Shown here: piece after piece, positions 8,752-17,031 of the stretch
Layout: each line of letters starts with the position of its first letter
Position numbering within the stretch: the stretch's first letter is position 1
From: Polynucleobacter sp. JS-Mosq-20-D10
Lineage (GTDB): Bacteria; Pseudomonadota; Gammaproteobacteria; Burkholderiales; Burkholderiaceae
Length of the DNA stretch: 64,000 bases
Direction of reading: 5' to 3'
NCBI RefSeq assembly: GCF_018687755.1
Contig: NZ_CP061305.1
Coordinates: 1,301,099 to 1,365,098, forward strand
Program-made: the position numbers and the translations under genes
The notes under the pieces: model-generated
Databases searched by the model: none
What the model was told of the DNA's origin: nothing
The model's input: only the letters and a program-made list of their open reading frames with translations

Positions 8752-10647
8752 TTATACATAGCCCAAAATTTTGGCTATCTTATTTCGTGGCACAGAAGCT
8801 TTAGGAATGTTTGGCATCTCAAACCAATCATGAGCCTTTATCTCAAATCCTAGACCATGCATGAAGTTATAAATCGCCTTCTTCAAACCGATACCTAGCG
8901 CATCATGATCCACACCAGTCGGGTCTATAAAAGAAATGTCATTCTTTGCAAAAGAAATAGTAGGTAATGGCACAAGCTCAATTCCATAATCTGCTGGATC
9001 AAGCCCTACTGGCGAATGCACGGTACATGTGAAACGATGAAAAAATCCACTCTGAATACAGCCATTTTCGAATAACTGACGGACATACTCCAAAGCATCT
9101 ACAGTTTCTTGAACGGTTTGGGTTGGAAAGCCATACATCAAATAGGCGTGCACCAAAATCCCAGCATCAGAAAAACCTTTGGTTACTTGGGCCACCTGAT
9201 CCACTGAAACCCCTTTTTTCATGAGATCAAGCAGCCTATCAGAAGCCACCTCTAAGCCACCAGACATGGCTATGCAACCACTTTGTGCTAGCAATTGGGA
9301 TAATTCAGGAGTGAAGGTCTTTTCAAAACGAATATTGCCCCACCAAGAAATAATCACCTTTCGACGAATTAACTCTTCAGCAAGTGCTCTCAAAATCTTC
9401 GGTGGTGCAGCCTCATCCACAAAATGAAATCCAGTTTGACCGGTCTCCGCAACAATTGCCTCAATGCGATCAACCAATAGGCTGGCTGAAGCGGTTTCGT
9501 AACGCGAGATATAGTCTAGGCTCACATCGCAGAAGCTACATTTTTTCCAATAGCAGCCATGAGCAACGGTCAGCTTATTCCAGCGGCCATCGCTCCAAAG
9601 GCGATGCATCGGATTGAGCATATCCAATAACGATAGATAGGAATCTAATGGCAATCCATCCCAAGTTGCGGTACCAACTTCCCCAAAGGGAACATCAGGC
9701 TCTTGCCAGTTGATATAACGCACTTGATTGTCGGCATTTCGAATGAAGGTGCGCACCAAACGTTCCTGCGAACGCTTACCGCTCAGATGCTCGATTAAAG
9801 CCAACAAGGGTCTCTCACCAGAATCTAGGCTAATGAAATCCACATAATCAAAGATCCGTGAGTCAGTGAGTTCACGCAATTCAGTATTAACATAACCACC
9901 ACCAAGGCCAATCTTGATGCTGGGATAACTTTCCTTGATCGTTTGAGCAATGCGTAATGCAGCATACATCGCACCGGGAAAGGGAACAGACAATAACACC
10001 AAACTCGGTTGATGTTTATTAACGGCTGTTTTGGTGAGCTCTTGAAGGTGACGATCCATTAAGGTTGGCGGAGCAGCTAAAGCCTGTGCTAATGGTGTAA
10101 ATGTTGGCTGGCTACTTGCCAAAGATTCTGCATAACGAACAAACTCAAAACGAGCATCAACAGCATCTCGTAATACATCCGATAAATCATTGAGATAAAG
10201 CGTTGCCAGATGACGTGCCCGATCCTGAGAGCCCAAGGCACCAAATGCCCAAGCCAATGAATCACCACCCTCATCTTCACCATACGTATCCAGAGGAACA
10301 AACCGTGGGCCCTCTGGCAACAAGGCTCGACTATTGATGCGATGAGCAAGCGTGCTATCACGCCCTTGCAAGAATGCAATGGCTAGCGCAATGGTGCTTT
10401 GATAGTCCGAAAAATAATCGAGGAAAAAGTTGACGCTGGCACTGCGTTTTTCCTCCGGCAGATTTATTGCCGCGTCTCTTACCTCTGCCAAGCCATCAAC
10501 AGTAAAAAAACCGAGCACTAGTGCCAATGCCAAATCCTCTTGAACAGCATTCAATCCTTGGGATCGCAAAAACCCAGTGAGATAGGCTGTCGATGGATAC
10601 GGCGTGTTGAGCTGGGTCATCGGCGGGATGAGACTCAGAATTTTCAT
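8752..10647 (-). CDS. B12-binding-domain radical SAM protein, unknown substrate
   Basis: The 631-residue protein has an N-terminal helical part, a cobalamin-binding-like Rossmann region (LVLLSVPFPG followed by IGLGGGYVN, about residues 210-250) and a radical SAM core. The cluster motif is Cys365-x4-Cys370-x2-Cys373 (CYWKKCSFC), one residue longer than the common C-x3-C-x2-C. The SAM-binding GG-like stretch SGGLEVASD follows. No DxHxxG is visible, so cobalamin binding, if any, would be base-off without a His ligand. Its stop side is free, and its start overlaps the DUF455 gene by 4 bases, so the two form an operon. Substrate unknown. Confidence 0.75.
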   Translation of the reverse strand: MKILSLIPPMTQLNTPYPSTAYLTGFLRSQGLNAVQEDLALALVLGFFTVDGLAEVRDAAINLPEEKRSASVNFFLDYFSDYQSTIALAIAFLQGRDSTLAHRINSRALLPEGPRFVPLDTYGEDEGGDSLAWAFGALGSQDRARHLATLYLNDLSDVLRDAVDARFEFVRYAESLASSQPTFTPLAQALAAPPTLMDRHLQELTKTAVNKHQPSLVLLSVPFPGAMYAALRIAQTIKESYPSIKIGLGGGYVNTELRELTDSRIFDYVDFISLDSGERPLLALIEHLSGKRSQERLVRTFIRNADNQVRYINWQEPDVPFGEVGTATWDGLPLDSYLSLLDMLNPMHRLWSDGRWNKLTVAHGCYWKKCSFCDVSLDYISRYETASASLLVDRIEAIVAETGQTGFHFVDEAAPPKILRALAEELIRRKVIISWWGNIRFEKTFTPELSQLLAQSGCIAMSGGLEVASDRLLDLMKKGVSVDQVAQVTKGFSDAGILVHAYLMYGFPTQTVQETVDALEYVRQLFENGCIQSGFFHRFTCTVHSPVGLDPADYGIELVPLPTISFAKNDISFIDPTGVDHDALGIGLKKAIYNFMHGLGFEIKAHDWFEMPNIPKASVPRNKIAKILGYV

Positions 10648-11468
10648 ACTAATTGCGACCGTTTATCGCCAAGAGACCCCAGCAAATCTAACTCCTCTGC
10701 AGTAAATCCTGCTTGCTGACGTGCTACTAGGTTAAATGGCCCCCTCAAAGTGGGCGCCTGATATTTTTTGGCTAATTCTCTATAAGCAGCGATTGGAGAT
10801 AAACCACTATTCCCGCATAAATAATTAAACCAACGATTCCCAATGAACACATGACCAATTTCATCATGGAGAATAATCTCCAATATCTCTACTGCCTTAG
10901 CATCTTTGATTTGCTTAAACCTATCCCGAATTCCAGGAACCGCATCAAGGCCTCTGGCTTCCATCGTTCTGGGTACTAGCGCCATCCTGGCAATTACTGA
11001 ATCGGTAGTTCTCTCAACCATCTCCCACAAACTATTGTGAGCAGGAAAATCGCCGTACTGAAATCCCAATGTCTGAATGTATTCATTCACCAACGTAAAG
11101 TGGTATGACTCTTCTTTGGCAACCTTAAGCCAATCTTCGTAATATTGCTTAGGCATATCAGGGAAACGCCAAATGGCATCGAGTGCAAGATTCATGGCAT
11201 TGAATTCGATGTGCGCAAGTGAATGCAACAAAGAAGCTCTGCCTTCTACGCTATCCATTCTTCTTTTGGGAACCTGTAGGGGTGGGATAAGCTCGGGCTT
11301 TTCAGGGCGACCTGGCAATGCAAGCTCTTGAGAGCTAAAAGTTGCAGAAATATTGAGACCAACAAGTTGTCGCTGGTAATCGTCAAATAGCCCAAATAAT
11401 CGACTTACTTTGATTTGGGCATCAGTAAGAACAAGTATTTCAAGAGCAGTTTGACGTAACTCGATCAT
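10644..11468 (-). CDS. DUF455 ferritin-like protein
   Basis: This 274-residue protein matches the DUF455 family, which has a ferritin-like four-helix fold. Candidate metal ligands appear as HIEFNAM, then KEESYHFTLV (E-x3-H) and HDEIGHVFIG (E-x2-H) further on, consistent with a carboxylate-bridged di-iron site as in MiaE-like proteins. It is translationally coupled to the radical SAM gene downstream (ATGA overlap). It could be an oxygen-dependent hydroxylase acting with that enzyme; this is inference. Confidence 0.75.
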   Translation of the reverse strand: MIELRQTALEILVLTDAQIKVSRLFGLFDDYQRQLVGLNISATFSSQELALPGRPEKPELIPPLQVPKRRMDSVEGRASLLHSLAHIEFNAMNLALDAIWRFPDMPKQYYEDWLKVAKEESYHFTLVNEYIQTLGFQYGDFPAHNSLWEMVERTTDSVIARMALVPRTMEARGLDAVPGIRDRFKQIKDAKAVEILEIILHDEIGHVFIGNRWFNYLCGNSGLSPIAAYRELAKKYQAPTLRGPFNLVARQQAGFTAEELDLLGSLGDKRSQLV

Positions 11469-11695
11469 TTAAAAATAAATACAAAAGAATAGGCTGTAAG
11501 GTATTGTACGCAGATACCAGGGGATGTAGCATAGGGATAACAATGATCTAGCTATATTCCAGAGTTCAGATGACTGCAACCCAAACTCACGACTTAAGAT
11601 ATAAAACCTCAGTTATTATTTGAAGTAAGTTTTAGTAGGTTTTTTAAATGCCGAATACGAACTAGAAGAAATTTAATAATTCAGGAGGCAATTTA

Positions 11696-11845
11696 ATGTC
11701 TAGGGATAAATTAGGATTATTTGTATTTGGCCTGGTGCTATTGGGTTTTGTTATTTTTGTGAAAACAGGCTCTTTTTTACTCTTTTCCCTGGGCATCATA
11801 TCTGCTGCCTTTTTAATATTCTCAAAAAATAAATTTATTAAATAG
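11696..11845 (+). CDS. Small membrane protein, 49 aa
   Basis: A strong Shine-Dalgarno AGGAGG (11683-11688) lies 7 bases before the ATG. The 49-residue product is two hydrophobic segments with a lysine-rich end (KNKFIK). The stop codon is followed directly by the ATG of the next small ORF, which supports a two-gene unit. No family is recognised. The region is AT-richer than its neighbours, so recent acquisition or relaxed selection is possible. Confidence 0.55.
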   Translation: MSRDKLGLFVFGLVLLGFVIFVKTGSFLLFSLGIISAAFLIFSKNKFIK

Positions 11846-12031
11846 ATGACTGGTGAAAAACTAGAGTTGCTATTTGAATTTGGTGTGATTTTAATTTCAC
11901 CGGTTATTTATCATATATATCTTCTGAAATATAAAAAAATTCCAAGAGATATTGTTTTCAAGGATATAAAAATTTATCTATTTTTATATGGGCTCATCGC
12001 GACAACTAGCTTATTGCTTTTATTTAGATAA
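11846..12031 (+). CDS. Small membrane protein, 61 aa
   Basis: This ORF begins on the base after the stop of the 49-aa ORF, so translation is probably coupled to it. The product has two hydrophobic helices (about residues 8-27 and 43-60) separated by a basic loop with several lysines. I recognise no family. It lies between a housekeeping block and the first photosynthesis genes and faces tspO. Confidence 0.5.
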   Translation: MTGEKLELLFEFGVILISPVIYHIYLLKYKKIPRDIVFKDIKIYLFLYGLIATTSLLLLFR

Positions 12032-12134
12032 AGCATCCATTGCAGTATCAAAGTACACAGATTTGAAATGCTAGCGTTCGTACTCACTTGCATCCCGACC
12101 CCGTATTATCTCAACTTAAAAAGATACTGAAGTT

Positions 12135-12608
12135 TTAGTTAAAGGGTCCATTGAGTTGAACCGTGTCCCAATTTAAAGCAATGGCAATGCTCACCCATAT
12201 TAAATAGGGCAGCATATACAGGCTATATTTAGGAGAAATCTTTCTAATGGTCAGCAATATGGCAAGCACTGAAAGCCATAAAAATACGGATTCATATAAA
12301 GACCAGTCCGGTCTTTGAAAGCGAAAATATAAAATACTCCAAAGGATATTGAGTAAACCGTTTACCCAAAATAGAATATTTAAGCGACTCAGAATCACAA
12401 GATCTGAAGTGCAATGTTTGGTTGCAACCCAAGCTACGCCAGACAAAATAAAAATAGTTGACCAGATTGGGCCAAATGCGATGTCAGGAGGTTTCCAAAA
12501 GGGCTCTTTTAAGGCTTGGTACCATGGGCCTAGATCTGTGGATAGGCCACCCAAAATCGCTACCGTTAAACCCCAGATCAATGGCACTACCATTCTCTTA
12601 ATCATCAT
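12135..12608 (-). CDS. tspO: TspO/MBR family tryptophan-rich protein
   Basis: The protein has 157 residues, five predicted helices and the TspO pattern: WYQALKEPFWKPP near residues 29-41, GPIWSTIFILSGVAW, and WSILYF-x2-QRP later. TspO binds tetrapyrroles; in Rhodobacter it is encoded in or beside the photosynthesis cluster (crtK) and tunes pigment gene expression. It is the leftmost recognisable PGC-associated gene here, on the same strand as hemA-dxs. Family call secure, regulatory role inferred from relatives. Confidence 0.88.
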   Translation of the reverse strand: MMIKRMVVPLIWGLTVAILGGLSTDLGPWYQALKEPFWKPPDIAFGPIWSTIFILSGVAWVATKHCTSDLVILSRLNILFWVNGLLNILWSILYFRFQRPDWSLYESVFLWLSVLAILLTIRKISPKYSLYMLPYLIWVSIAIALNWDTVQLNGPFN

Positions 12609-12636
12609 GGAATTGAGTAGGCCTTTATCTCAGCAC

Positions 12637-12777
12637 TTAAGCGTAATAGGAGATTAAGAAAAATATCAGAATAGAGAGGTTCAGGCTGCCAAAGATGATG
12701 GCAACAGGTTTACCAATATATTCCCACTTCTTCTCTTTTGATAAGCCATTGATATGTGCGTTTTCTTTATTAAACAT
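12637..12777 (-). CDS. Possible small membrane protein, 46 aa
   Basis: A 46-codon ORF starts 13 bases beyond the dxs stop on the same strand. The product has a charged N-terminal half (NKENAHINGLSKEKKWEY) and one hydrophobic helix. No Shine-Dalgarno sequence is visible, so translation would depend on coupling to dxs. It fills most of the gap between dxs and tspO. Reality uncertain; I recognise no family. Confidence 0.35.
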   Translation of the reverse strand: MFNKENAHINGLSKEKKWEYIGKPVAIIFGSLNLSILIFFLISYYA

Positions 12778-12790
12778 AAAAGTAAGGTGG

Positions 12791-14689
12791 TTAGGGTGTT
12801 AATTGAAAATGCTCTTGTACTTTGACCAAGATTTTCTTCGGGGATAGTCCATATAAATCCAAGAGCAGACTAATGTCGCCATGTTCGACGTATTCATCAG
12901 GCAAACCAATTTGCAAGGTCGGTATCTGAATGTGATGTCTTGATAGCACCTCTAAACAGGCACTACCTGCTCCCCCCTGAATTGCGCTATCTTCAATAAA
13001 AACCAAAGCATCATGATTTTTTGCAAGATCTAATAGCAAGGCTTCGTCCAAGGGCTTCACAAAGCGCATATCAGCAACAGTAGCATCTAGCTCTTCTGCC
13101 GCTTTCAGCGCACTATAGAGCAATGGACCAAAGCAAACAAAGGCAATCTTTTTTTCAACAGCTTCTGCACTTTTTATCCGACGAGTAATAACTCCCTTTC
13201 CAACGGGAATGATCTCGAGTACCCGAGATGCCTCTGGACCCTCTCCAGATCCTCGTGGATAGCGCACTACAGAAGGACCATCCAAACTAAAAGCAGTCGT
13301 CAGCATATCTCTACAATCCGCTTGATTTGATGGCGTCATGACGACTAAATTCGGTAGGCATCTTAAAAAGGCAATATCAAATACACCGGCATGGGTTGGC
13401 CCATCTGCACCGACCATACCAGCTCGGTCAATGGCAAAGACGATTGGCAAATTCTGCAATGTCACATCGTGTATGAGCTGGTCGTAACCTCTTTGTAAAA
13501 AAGTAGAGTAGATTGCCACTACTGGCTTTAGCCCTTCACACGCAATACCAGCTGCAAAAGTAACCGCATGCTGCTCTGCAATTCCAACATCAAAGTAACG
13601 ATTGGGAAATTGCTCTTCAAACTGAACTAGGCCGGAACCCTCACGCATTGCTGGCGTGATACCAATAAGACGTTCATCTTGTTTGGCCATATCACACAGC
13701 CACTCACCAAAGACTTCGGTGTAGGTTTTTTTACCTGCTGCGGAAGGCTTAAGACCTTCACTGGGATTAAATTTACCGGGGCCATGATATGAAATCGGAT
13801 TGGACTCTGCTCTCTCGTATCCTTTCCCTTTTTTGGTAACGATATGCAAGAATTGCGGCCCATCAGTCTGGGCAATTTTTTTCAAATTACTCAGTGTGAC
13901 AATCAGATCAGCCAGATTATGGCCATCGATTGGGCCATAGTAATCAAAACCAAACTCCTCAAAAATAGTGGCTGGGCCAATCATTCCCTTAGCATGACCT
14001 TCCAGTCTTTTGGCAAACTCTCTCAATGGGGGCGTGTAGGAAAGCATCCTATCCAAGCCTTTTTTGGTGGCGCCATAAAGAGAGCCACTAATGAGCTTTG
14101 CTAAATATCGATTAAGGGCTCCAACAGCCGGAGAAATCGACATTTCGTTATCATTCAGAATCACGATTAGGGGAATCGATTTATCAACCCCGGCATTATT
14201 TAAACCCTCGTATGCCATGCCAGCGCTCATTGAGCCATCACCAATCACTGCGACTACATTCCGCTTTTCCCCTTTGACTTTGCTGGCTACTGCCATTCCA
14301 AGAGCCGCTGAAATACTAGTAGAGGAATGTGCTGTGCCAAAAGCATCATAGGGACTTTCAGAGCGCTTCGGAAACCCAGATAAACCTCCAAACTGACGCA
14401 AGCTCGGCATCATCTCTCTACGCCCAGTCAAAATTTTATGGGCATAACTTTGATGCCCTACATCCCAAACAATGCGATCTTCAGGAGTATCAAAAACATA
14501 ATGCAGGGCAATTGCTAACTCCACTGTTCCCAAATTGGAGGATAGGTGCCCTCCAGTACTAGAAACAGACTGAAGAATAAATTCACGCAGCTCATCTGCC
14601 AATAGTGGCAATTGAGACGGCTCGAGCTGCTTTAATTCTTCTGAAGAATTAATTGTATGAAGTAAGTTAGTTGCCTTGAGCATATTCAA
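12791..14689 (-). CDS. dxs: 1-deoxy-D-xylulose-5-phosphate synthase
   Basis: This 632-residue thiamine-diphosphate enzyme condenses pyruvate and glyceraldehyde-3-phosphate to DXP, the first step of the MEP pathway that feeds carotenoid and phytyl synthesis. The cofactor motif begins at GDGSMSAGMAYE, and the second half carries DRAGMVGADGPTHAG. It lies 8 bases downstream of hemA in a probable operon, so the two precursor pathways for pigment are co-transcribed. A second genomic copy for housekeeping may exist outside the window. Confidence 0.95.
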   Translation of the reverse strand: MNMLKATNLLHTINSSEELKQLEPSQLPLLADELREFILQSVSSTGGHLSSNLGTVELAIALHYVFDTPEDRIVWDVGHQSYAHKILTGRREMMPSLRQFGGLSGFPKRSESPYDAFGTAHSSTSISAALGMAVASKVKGEKRNVVAVIGDGSMSAGMAYEGLNNAGVDKSIPLIVILNDNEMSISPAVGALNRYLAKLISGSLYGATKKGLDRMLSYTPPLREFAKRLEGHAKGMIGPATIFEEFGFDYYGPIDGHNLADLIVTLSNLKKIAQTDGPQFLHIVTKKGKGYERAESNPISYHGPGKFNPSEGLKPSAAGKKTYTEVFGEWLCDMAKQDERLIGITPAMREGSGLVQFEEQFPNRYFDVGIAEQHAVTFAAGIACEGLKPVVAIYSTFLQRGYDQLIHDVTLQNLPIVFAIDRAGMVGADGPTHAGVFDIAFLRCLPNLVVMTPSNQADCRDMLTTAFSLDGPSVVRYPRGSGEGPEASRVLEIIPVGKGVITRRIKSAEAVEKKIAFVCFGPLLYSALKAAEELDATVADMRFVKPLDEALLLDLAKNHDALVFIEDSAIQGGAGSACLEVLSRHHIQIPTLQIGLPDEYVEHGDISLLLDLYGLSPKKILVKVQEHFQLTP

Positions 14690-14697
14690 TACCGTAA

Positions 14698-15999
14698 TTA
14701 TTTTTGAGAGTAGATACTAGAGAGAATTCGTTTAAAGTCTTCAATCTCATTATTCGGTGAATTTTGTAATGCATTAATAGGAGCATGCATAAATTTATTA
14801 GCCAAGGCCTGAGCCATGATGGATAGGACCTCGATGGGATCTTCACCCTTTTTTATGCGACGTACTGCTTTTTCTAGTTCTATTTCTTTGAGCCGCTCTG
14901 CAGTAGTTTGCAAGGACTGAATAATCGGTACAAGCGTTCTTTTTTGAAGTGTCTGAAAAAATTCACTGACGCCTTTATCGATAATGATTTCCGCATCCGC
15001 CATAGAAAGCTCGCGAATATTACGACCCTCATTAACAACGCCACCTAAGTCATCCACTGAATAGAGGTAGGCATCTTTCAGGGATCGAATCTCTGGCTCG
15101 ATATCACGTGGCACCGCTAAATCGATCAGCACAATTGGCCTGCTATTTCTGGCTTTCAAGGCCGTTTTAATCATGCCCATACCAATGATAGGCAATGCAC
15201 TTGCAGTGCAGGAAACAATCACATCAAAATCATGCAAGCGAGTTGGCAAAGATTGCAATGGAAAGGAATCTGTTTGCAAGCCTTTTGCAGCAAAAACCCT
15301 TGCCATCTCATCACCACGATCAACTGTGCGATTACTAATTGCAATTTCTTTTGGCCTCTTACCGGCAAAGTGAGATGCACATAGCTGAATCATCTCACCA
15401 GCACCAATAAATAAAATTTTGGAGTTTTTTAGGTCACCAAAAATTCGTTCTGCTAAGCGAACAGAAGCGCCCGCCATCGATACTGACTGCGTGCCAATAT
15501 CTGTTGATGATCGAACTGCTTTAGCAACTGAAAAAGTTTTATGGAATAAAGGTTTTAGATAAGACCCTAGTGTGCCCACTTGGTCAGCTAATTCCACAGC
15601 CTTTTTCATTTGACCCAGTATTTGAGTCTCACCCAACACCATGGAGTCCATTCCACAGCCCACTCTAAATACATGCTTTACAGCATCAGTCTCTTTTGCA
15701 GAATAAATATAGGGCTTTAATGCATCACCCTGCAAACGCTTTTGAGAAGTCAGCCAATCAAAAGTGCGCTCTTCTAAATAATGATCAGGATAGGTAGTGT
15801 CATTAGCAGCGCAATAAATCTCCATGCGATTGCAGGTCGATAAAATGGCTACCTCTGGCATCAAATCTGAATACTTCCCCTTTAAATGATTACGAAGATC
15901 CAATAAGGAATCCTGTAAGTTTTCCGGGGCAATAGCAACACTCTCCCGAATATCAATTGGAGCGGTATGGTGGTTGACACCAAGATTCAGTATTTGCAT
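14698..15999 (-). CDS. hemA: Glutamyl-tRNA reductase
   Basis: The 433-residue protein has the signature STCNRMEIY with the catalytic Cys56, the NADPH-binding GAGEM segment near residue 190, and a C-terminal helical dimerisation domain. It reduces glutamyl-tRNA to glutamate-1-semialdehyde, the committed step of C5 tetrapyrrole synthesis. A PpsR-type palindrome overlapping a TTGACA -35 box lies about 77 bases upstream, so it is likely repressed by PpsR with the pigment genes. hemA-dxs form one transcript. Confidence 0.95.
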   Translation of the reverse strand: MQILNLGVNHHTAPIDIRESVAIAPENLQDSLLDLRNHLKGKYSDLMPEVAILSTCNRMEIYCAANDTTYPDHYLEERTFDWLTSQKRLQGDALKPYIYSAKETDAVKHVFRVGCGMDSMVLGETQILGQMKKAVELADQVGTLGSYLKPLFHKTFSVAKAVRSSTDIGTQSVSMAGASVRLAERIFGDLKNSKILFIGAGEMIQLCASHFAGKRPKEIAISNRTVDRGDEMARVFAAKGLQTDSFPLQSLPTRLHDFDVIVSCTASALPIIGMGMIKTALKARNSRPIVLIDLAVPRDIEPEIRSLKDAYLYSVDDLGGVVNEGRNIRELSMADAEIIIDKGVSEFFQTLQKRTLVPIIQSLQTTAERLKEIELEKAVRRIKKGEDPIEVLSIMAQALANKFMHAPINALQNSPNNEIEDFKRILSSIYSQK

Positions 16000-16052
16000 G
16001 CTAGTAGCTATTCAAAAATAGCTTGGGCGAATGAAGAAAAATCATAGAAATG

Positions 16053-16093
16053 ATTCTTCCTCTTGATTCGCGATATGTCAATCAAGATTGACA
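16053..16093 (-). promoter_or_regulatory. Predicted PpsR-controlled promoter of hemA-dxs
   Basis: The palindrome TGTCAATCAAGATTGACA (16076-16093) is a perfect TGT-N12-ACA match. On the minus strand its inner half provides a consensus TTGACA -35 box; AAGAAT follows 17 bases later (16053-16058) as a candidate -10. The same AAGAAT at the same spacing recurs at bchC and bchH. PpsR/CrtJ repress by binding such paired half-sites over the -35. Confidence 0.7.
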
Positions 16094-16118
16094 CCTATTT
16101 GAGTATTACCTAATAGGG

Positions 16119-16135
16119 AAAACCCCCATAGGGGT
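16119..16135 (-). terminator. Weak intrinsic terminator after the 79-aa ORF
   Basis: On the minus strand ACCCC-TATG-GGGGT forms a short GC-rich stem followed by TTTT. It lies just past the stop of the 79-residue gene and before the hemA promoter, so it would separate the two transcription units. The stem is only five base pairs. Confidence 0.4.
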
Positions 16136-16137
16136 CA

Positions 16138-16377
16138 CTACTCCTGGTTCTTGATGGCAGCCTCGTAGGCTTTAAATTTTTTGTAAGAATTGATGGTGGA
16201 ATACAAGGCAAAAGCGGTAATCAACACAAAGACTAGATTGGTGAAGGAATATTCTTGGTACAGAATCCAGATTTGACCAATTAAGGCCAACGGGAATATC
16301 ACAATGGCAAATTTAAGCCAAAGCATGCTTCTTTTCATTTTTGCGTCCACTTGCCCAGATACAGATTGCTCGTTCAT
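16138..16377 (-). CDS. Small membrane protein near pucBA, 79 aa
   Basis: The product has a polar, lysine-containing N-terminus, two hydrophobic helices (about residues 20-40 and 43-62) and a charged KKFKAYEAAIKNQE tail. A Shine-Dalgarno AAGGATAGG precedes the ATG. It follows the 61-aa membrane gene on the same strand, with 36 bases between them, and both are divergent from pucBA. I do not recognise the family. Because the only visible upstream promoter region holds the shared PpsR site, co-regulation with the antenna genes is plausible. Confidence 0.6.
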   Translation of the reverse strand: MNEQSVSGQVDAKMKRSMLWLKFAIVIFPLALIGQIWILYQEYSFTNLVFVLITAFALYSTINSYKKFKAYEAAIKNQE

Positions 16378-16413
16378 TACCTATCCTTATAGTTAAAGAG
16401 GCTGAGCCCCATA

Positions 16414-16599
16414 TTAATCACGTCTCAGTATACGAAAAATGAAGTTTGTTAGGCCTTGGGCAAGAATAAAGGTAAAGATTGCCCCCATCAGACCCATAAA
16501 CACTGCAGGGACAGTGCCCAGATCCAGTTGCTTGGCAAACAACAAAGACATGGCAAATCCGGTTGCAGCACAAGCCATCTCTATTAGTATTTTTATCAT
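16414..16599 (-). CDS. Small membrane protein divergent from pucBA, 61 aa
   Basis: Two hydrophobic helices with a central VPAVFMGLMGAIF and an arginine-rich end (RILRRD) make up nearly all of this 61-residue product. An overlapping frame (16418-16609) encodes a less membrane-like peptide and is rejected. It is divergently transcribed from pucB, and the PpsR palindrome at 16763-16780 lies between them. No family is recognised. Confidence 0.5.
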   Translation of the reverse strand: MIKILIEMACAATGFAMSLLFAKQLDLGTVPAVFMGLMGAIFTFILAQGLTNFIFRILRRD

Positions 16600-16762
16600 G
16601 ACAAATCACTCACTAGTTTGACTATTTGAGGCCCCTAAACAGCTTTTGAAGATACCCATTCTATATCCCCTGTGGACTAAAAAGCCCCCTAAAAAAACAC
16701 TGTTACGAATCAGTTTTTTGCACCGCAATAGAAGAACTTATTAGGGAAACTCCCGATAAAAC

Positions 16763-16792
16763 TGTAAATATTTTTATACACATTGGTATAAA
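16763..16792 (+). promoter_or_regulatory. PpsR-type site and promoter of pucBA
   Basis: TGTAAATATTTTTATACA (16763-16780) is a TGT-N12-ACA match. It is followed by the extended -10-like TGGTATAAA (16784-16792), so a bound repressor would cover the -35 region. The site also lies upstream of the divergent 61-aa membrane gene; on the minus strand TTTACA followed after 17 bases by CCTAAT could drive that unit. Confidence 0.65.
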
Positions 16793-16872
16793 ATTCACCT
16801 TGTAGTAAAGAAGGTTAATTCAGTGCCCTCGTGTGGGTTAGCACGACGCAGTTAGATTTGAGAGGAAATGCT

Positions 16873-17016
16873 ATGACAAATAACACTCTTACAGGTCTGA
16901 GTGTTGAGGAGGCGGAAGAGTTGCATCGCAACCTCATACAAGGTACGCAATTTTTTGGGATGATTGCAGCACTCGCCCATTTACTTGCATACATCTATTC
17001 ACCTTGGTTGAAGTAA
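16873..17016 (+). CDS. pucB: LH2-type light-harvesting beta polypeptide
   Basis: The 47-residue peptide aligns without gaps to LH2 beta chains. His18 and His36 correspond to beta-His12 and beta-His30, the latter binding the B850-type bacteriochlorophyll; the SPWLK end matches the TPWLH region. Gln26 replaces the usual beta-Arg20 that hydrogen-bonds the B800 pigment. An in-frame upstream ATG at 16831 exists, but AGAGGAAAT directly before 16873 fixes this start. pucA follows after 15 bases. A near-identical sequence forms the C-terminus of BchF in this window. Confidence 0.93.
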   Translation: MTNNTLTGLSVEEAEELHRNLIQGTQFFGMIAALAHLLAYIYSPWLK

Positions 17017-17031
17017 TTTAAGGAGCTTAAG

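Noticed and set aside
16418..16609. Alternative 63-codon frame over the 61-aa membrane ORF
   Set aside because: It is Cys/Gly-rich without a coherent helix, while the other frame gives two clean hydrophobic helices.
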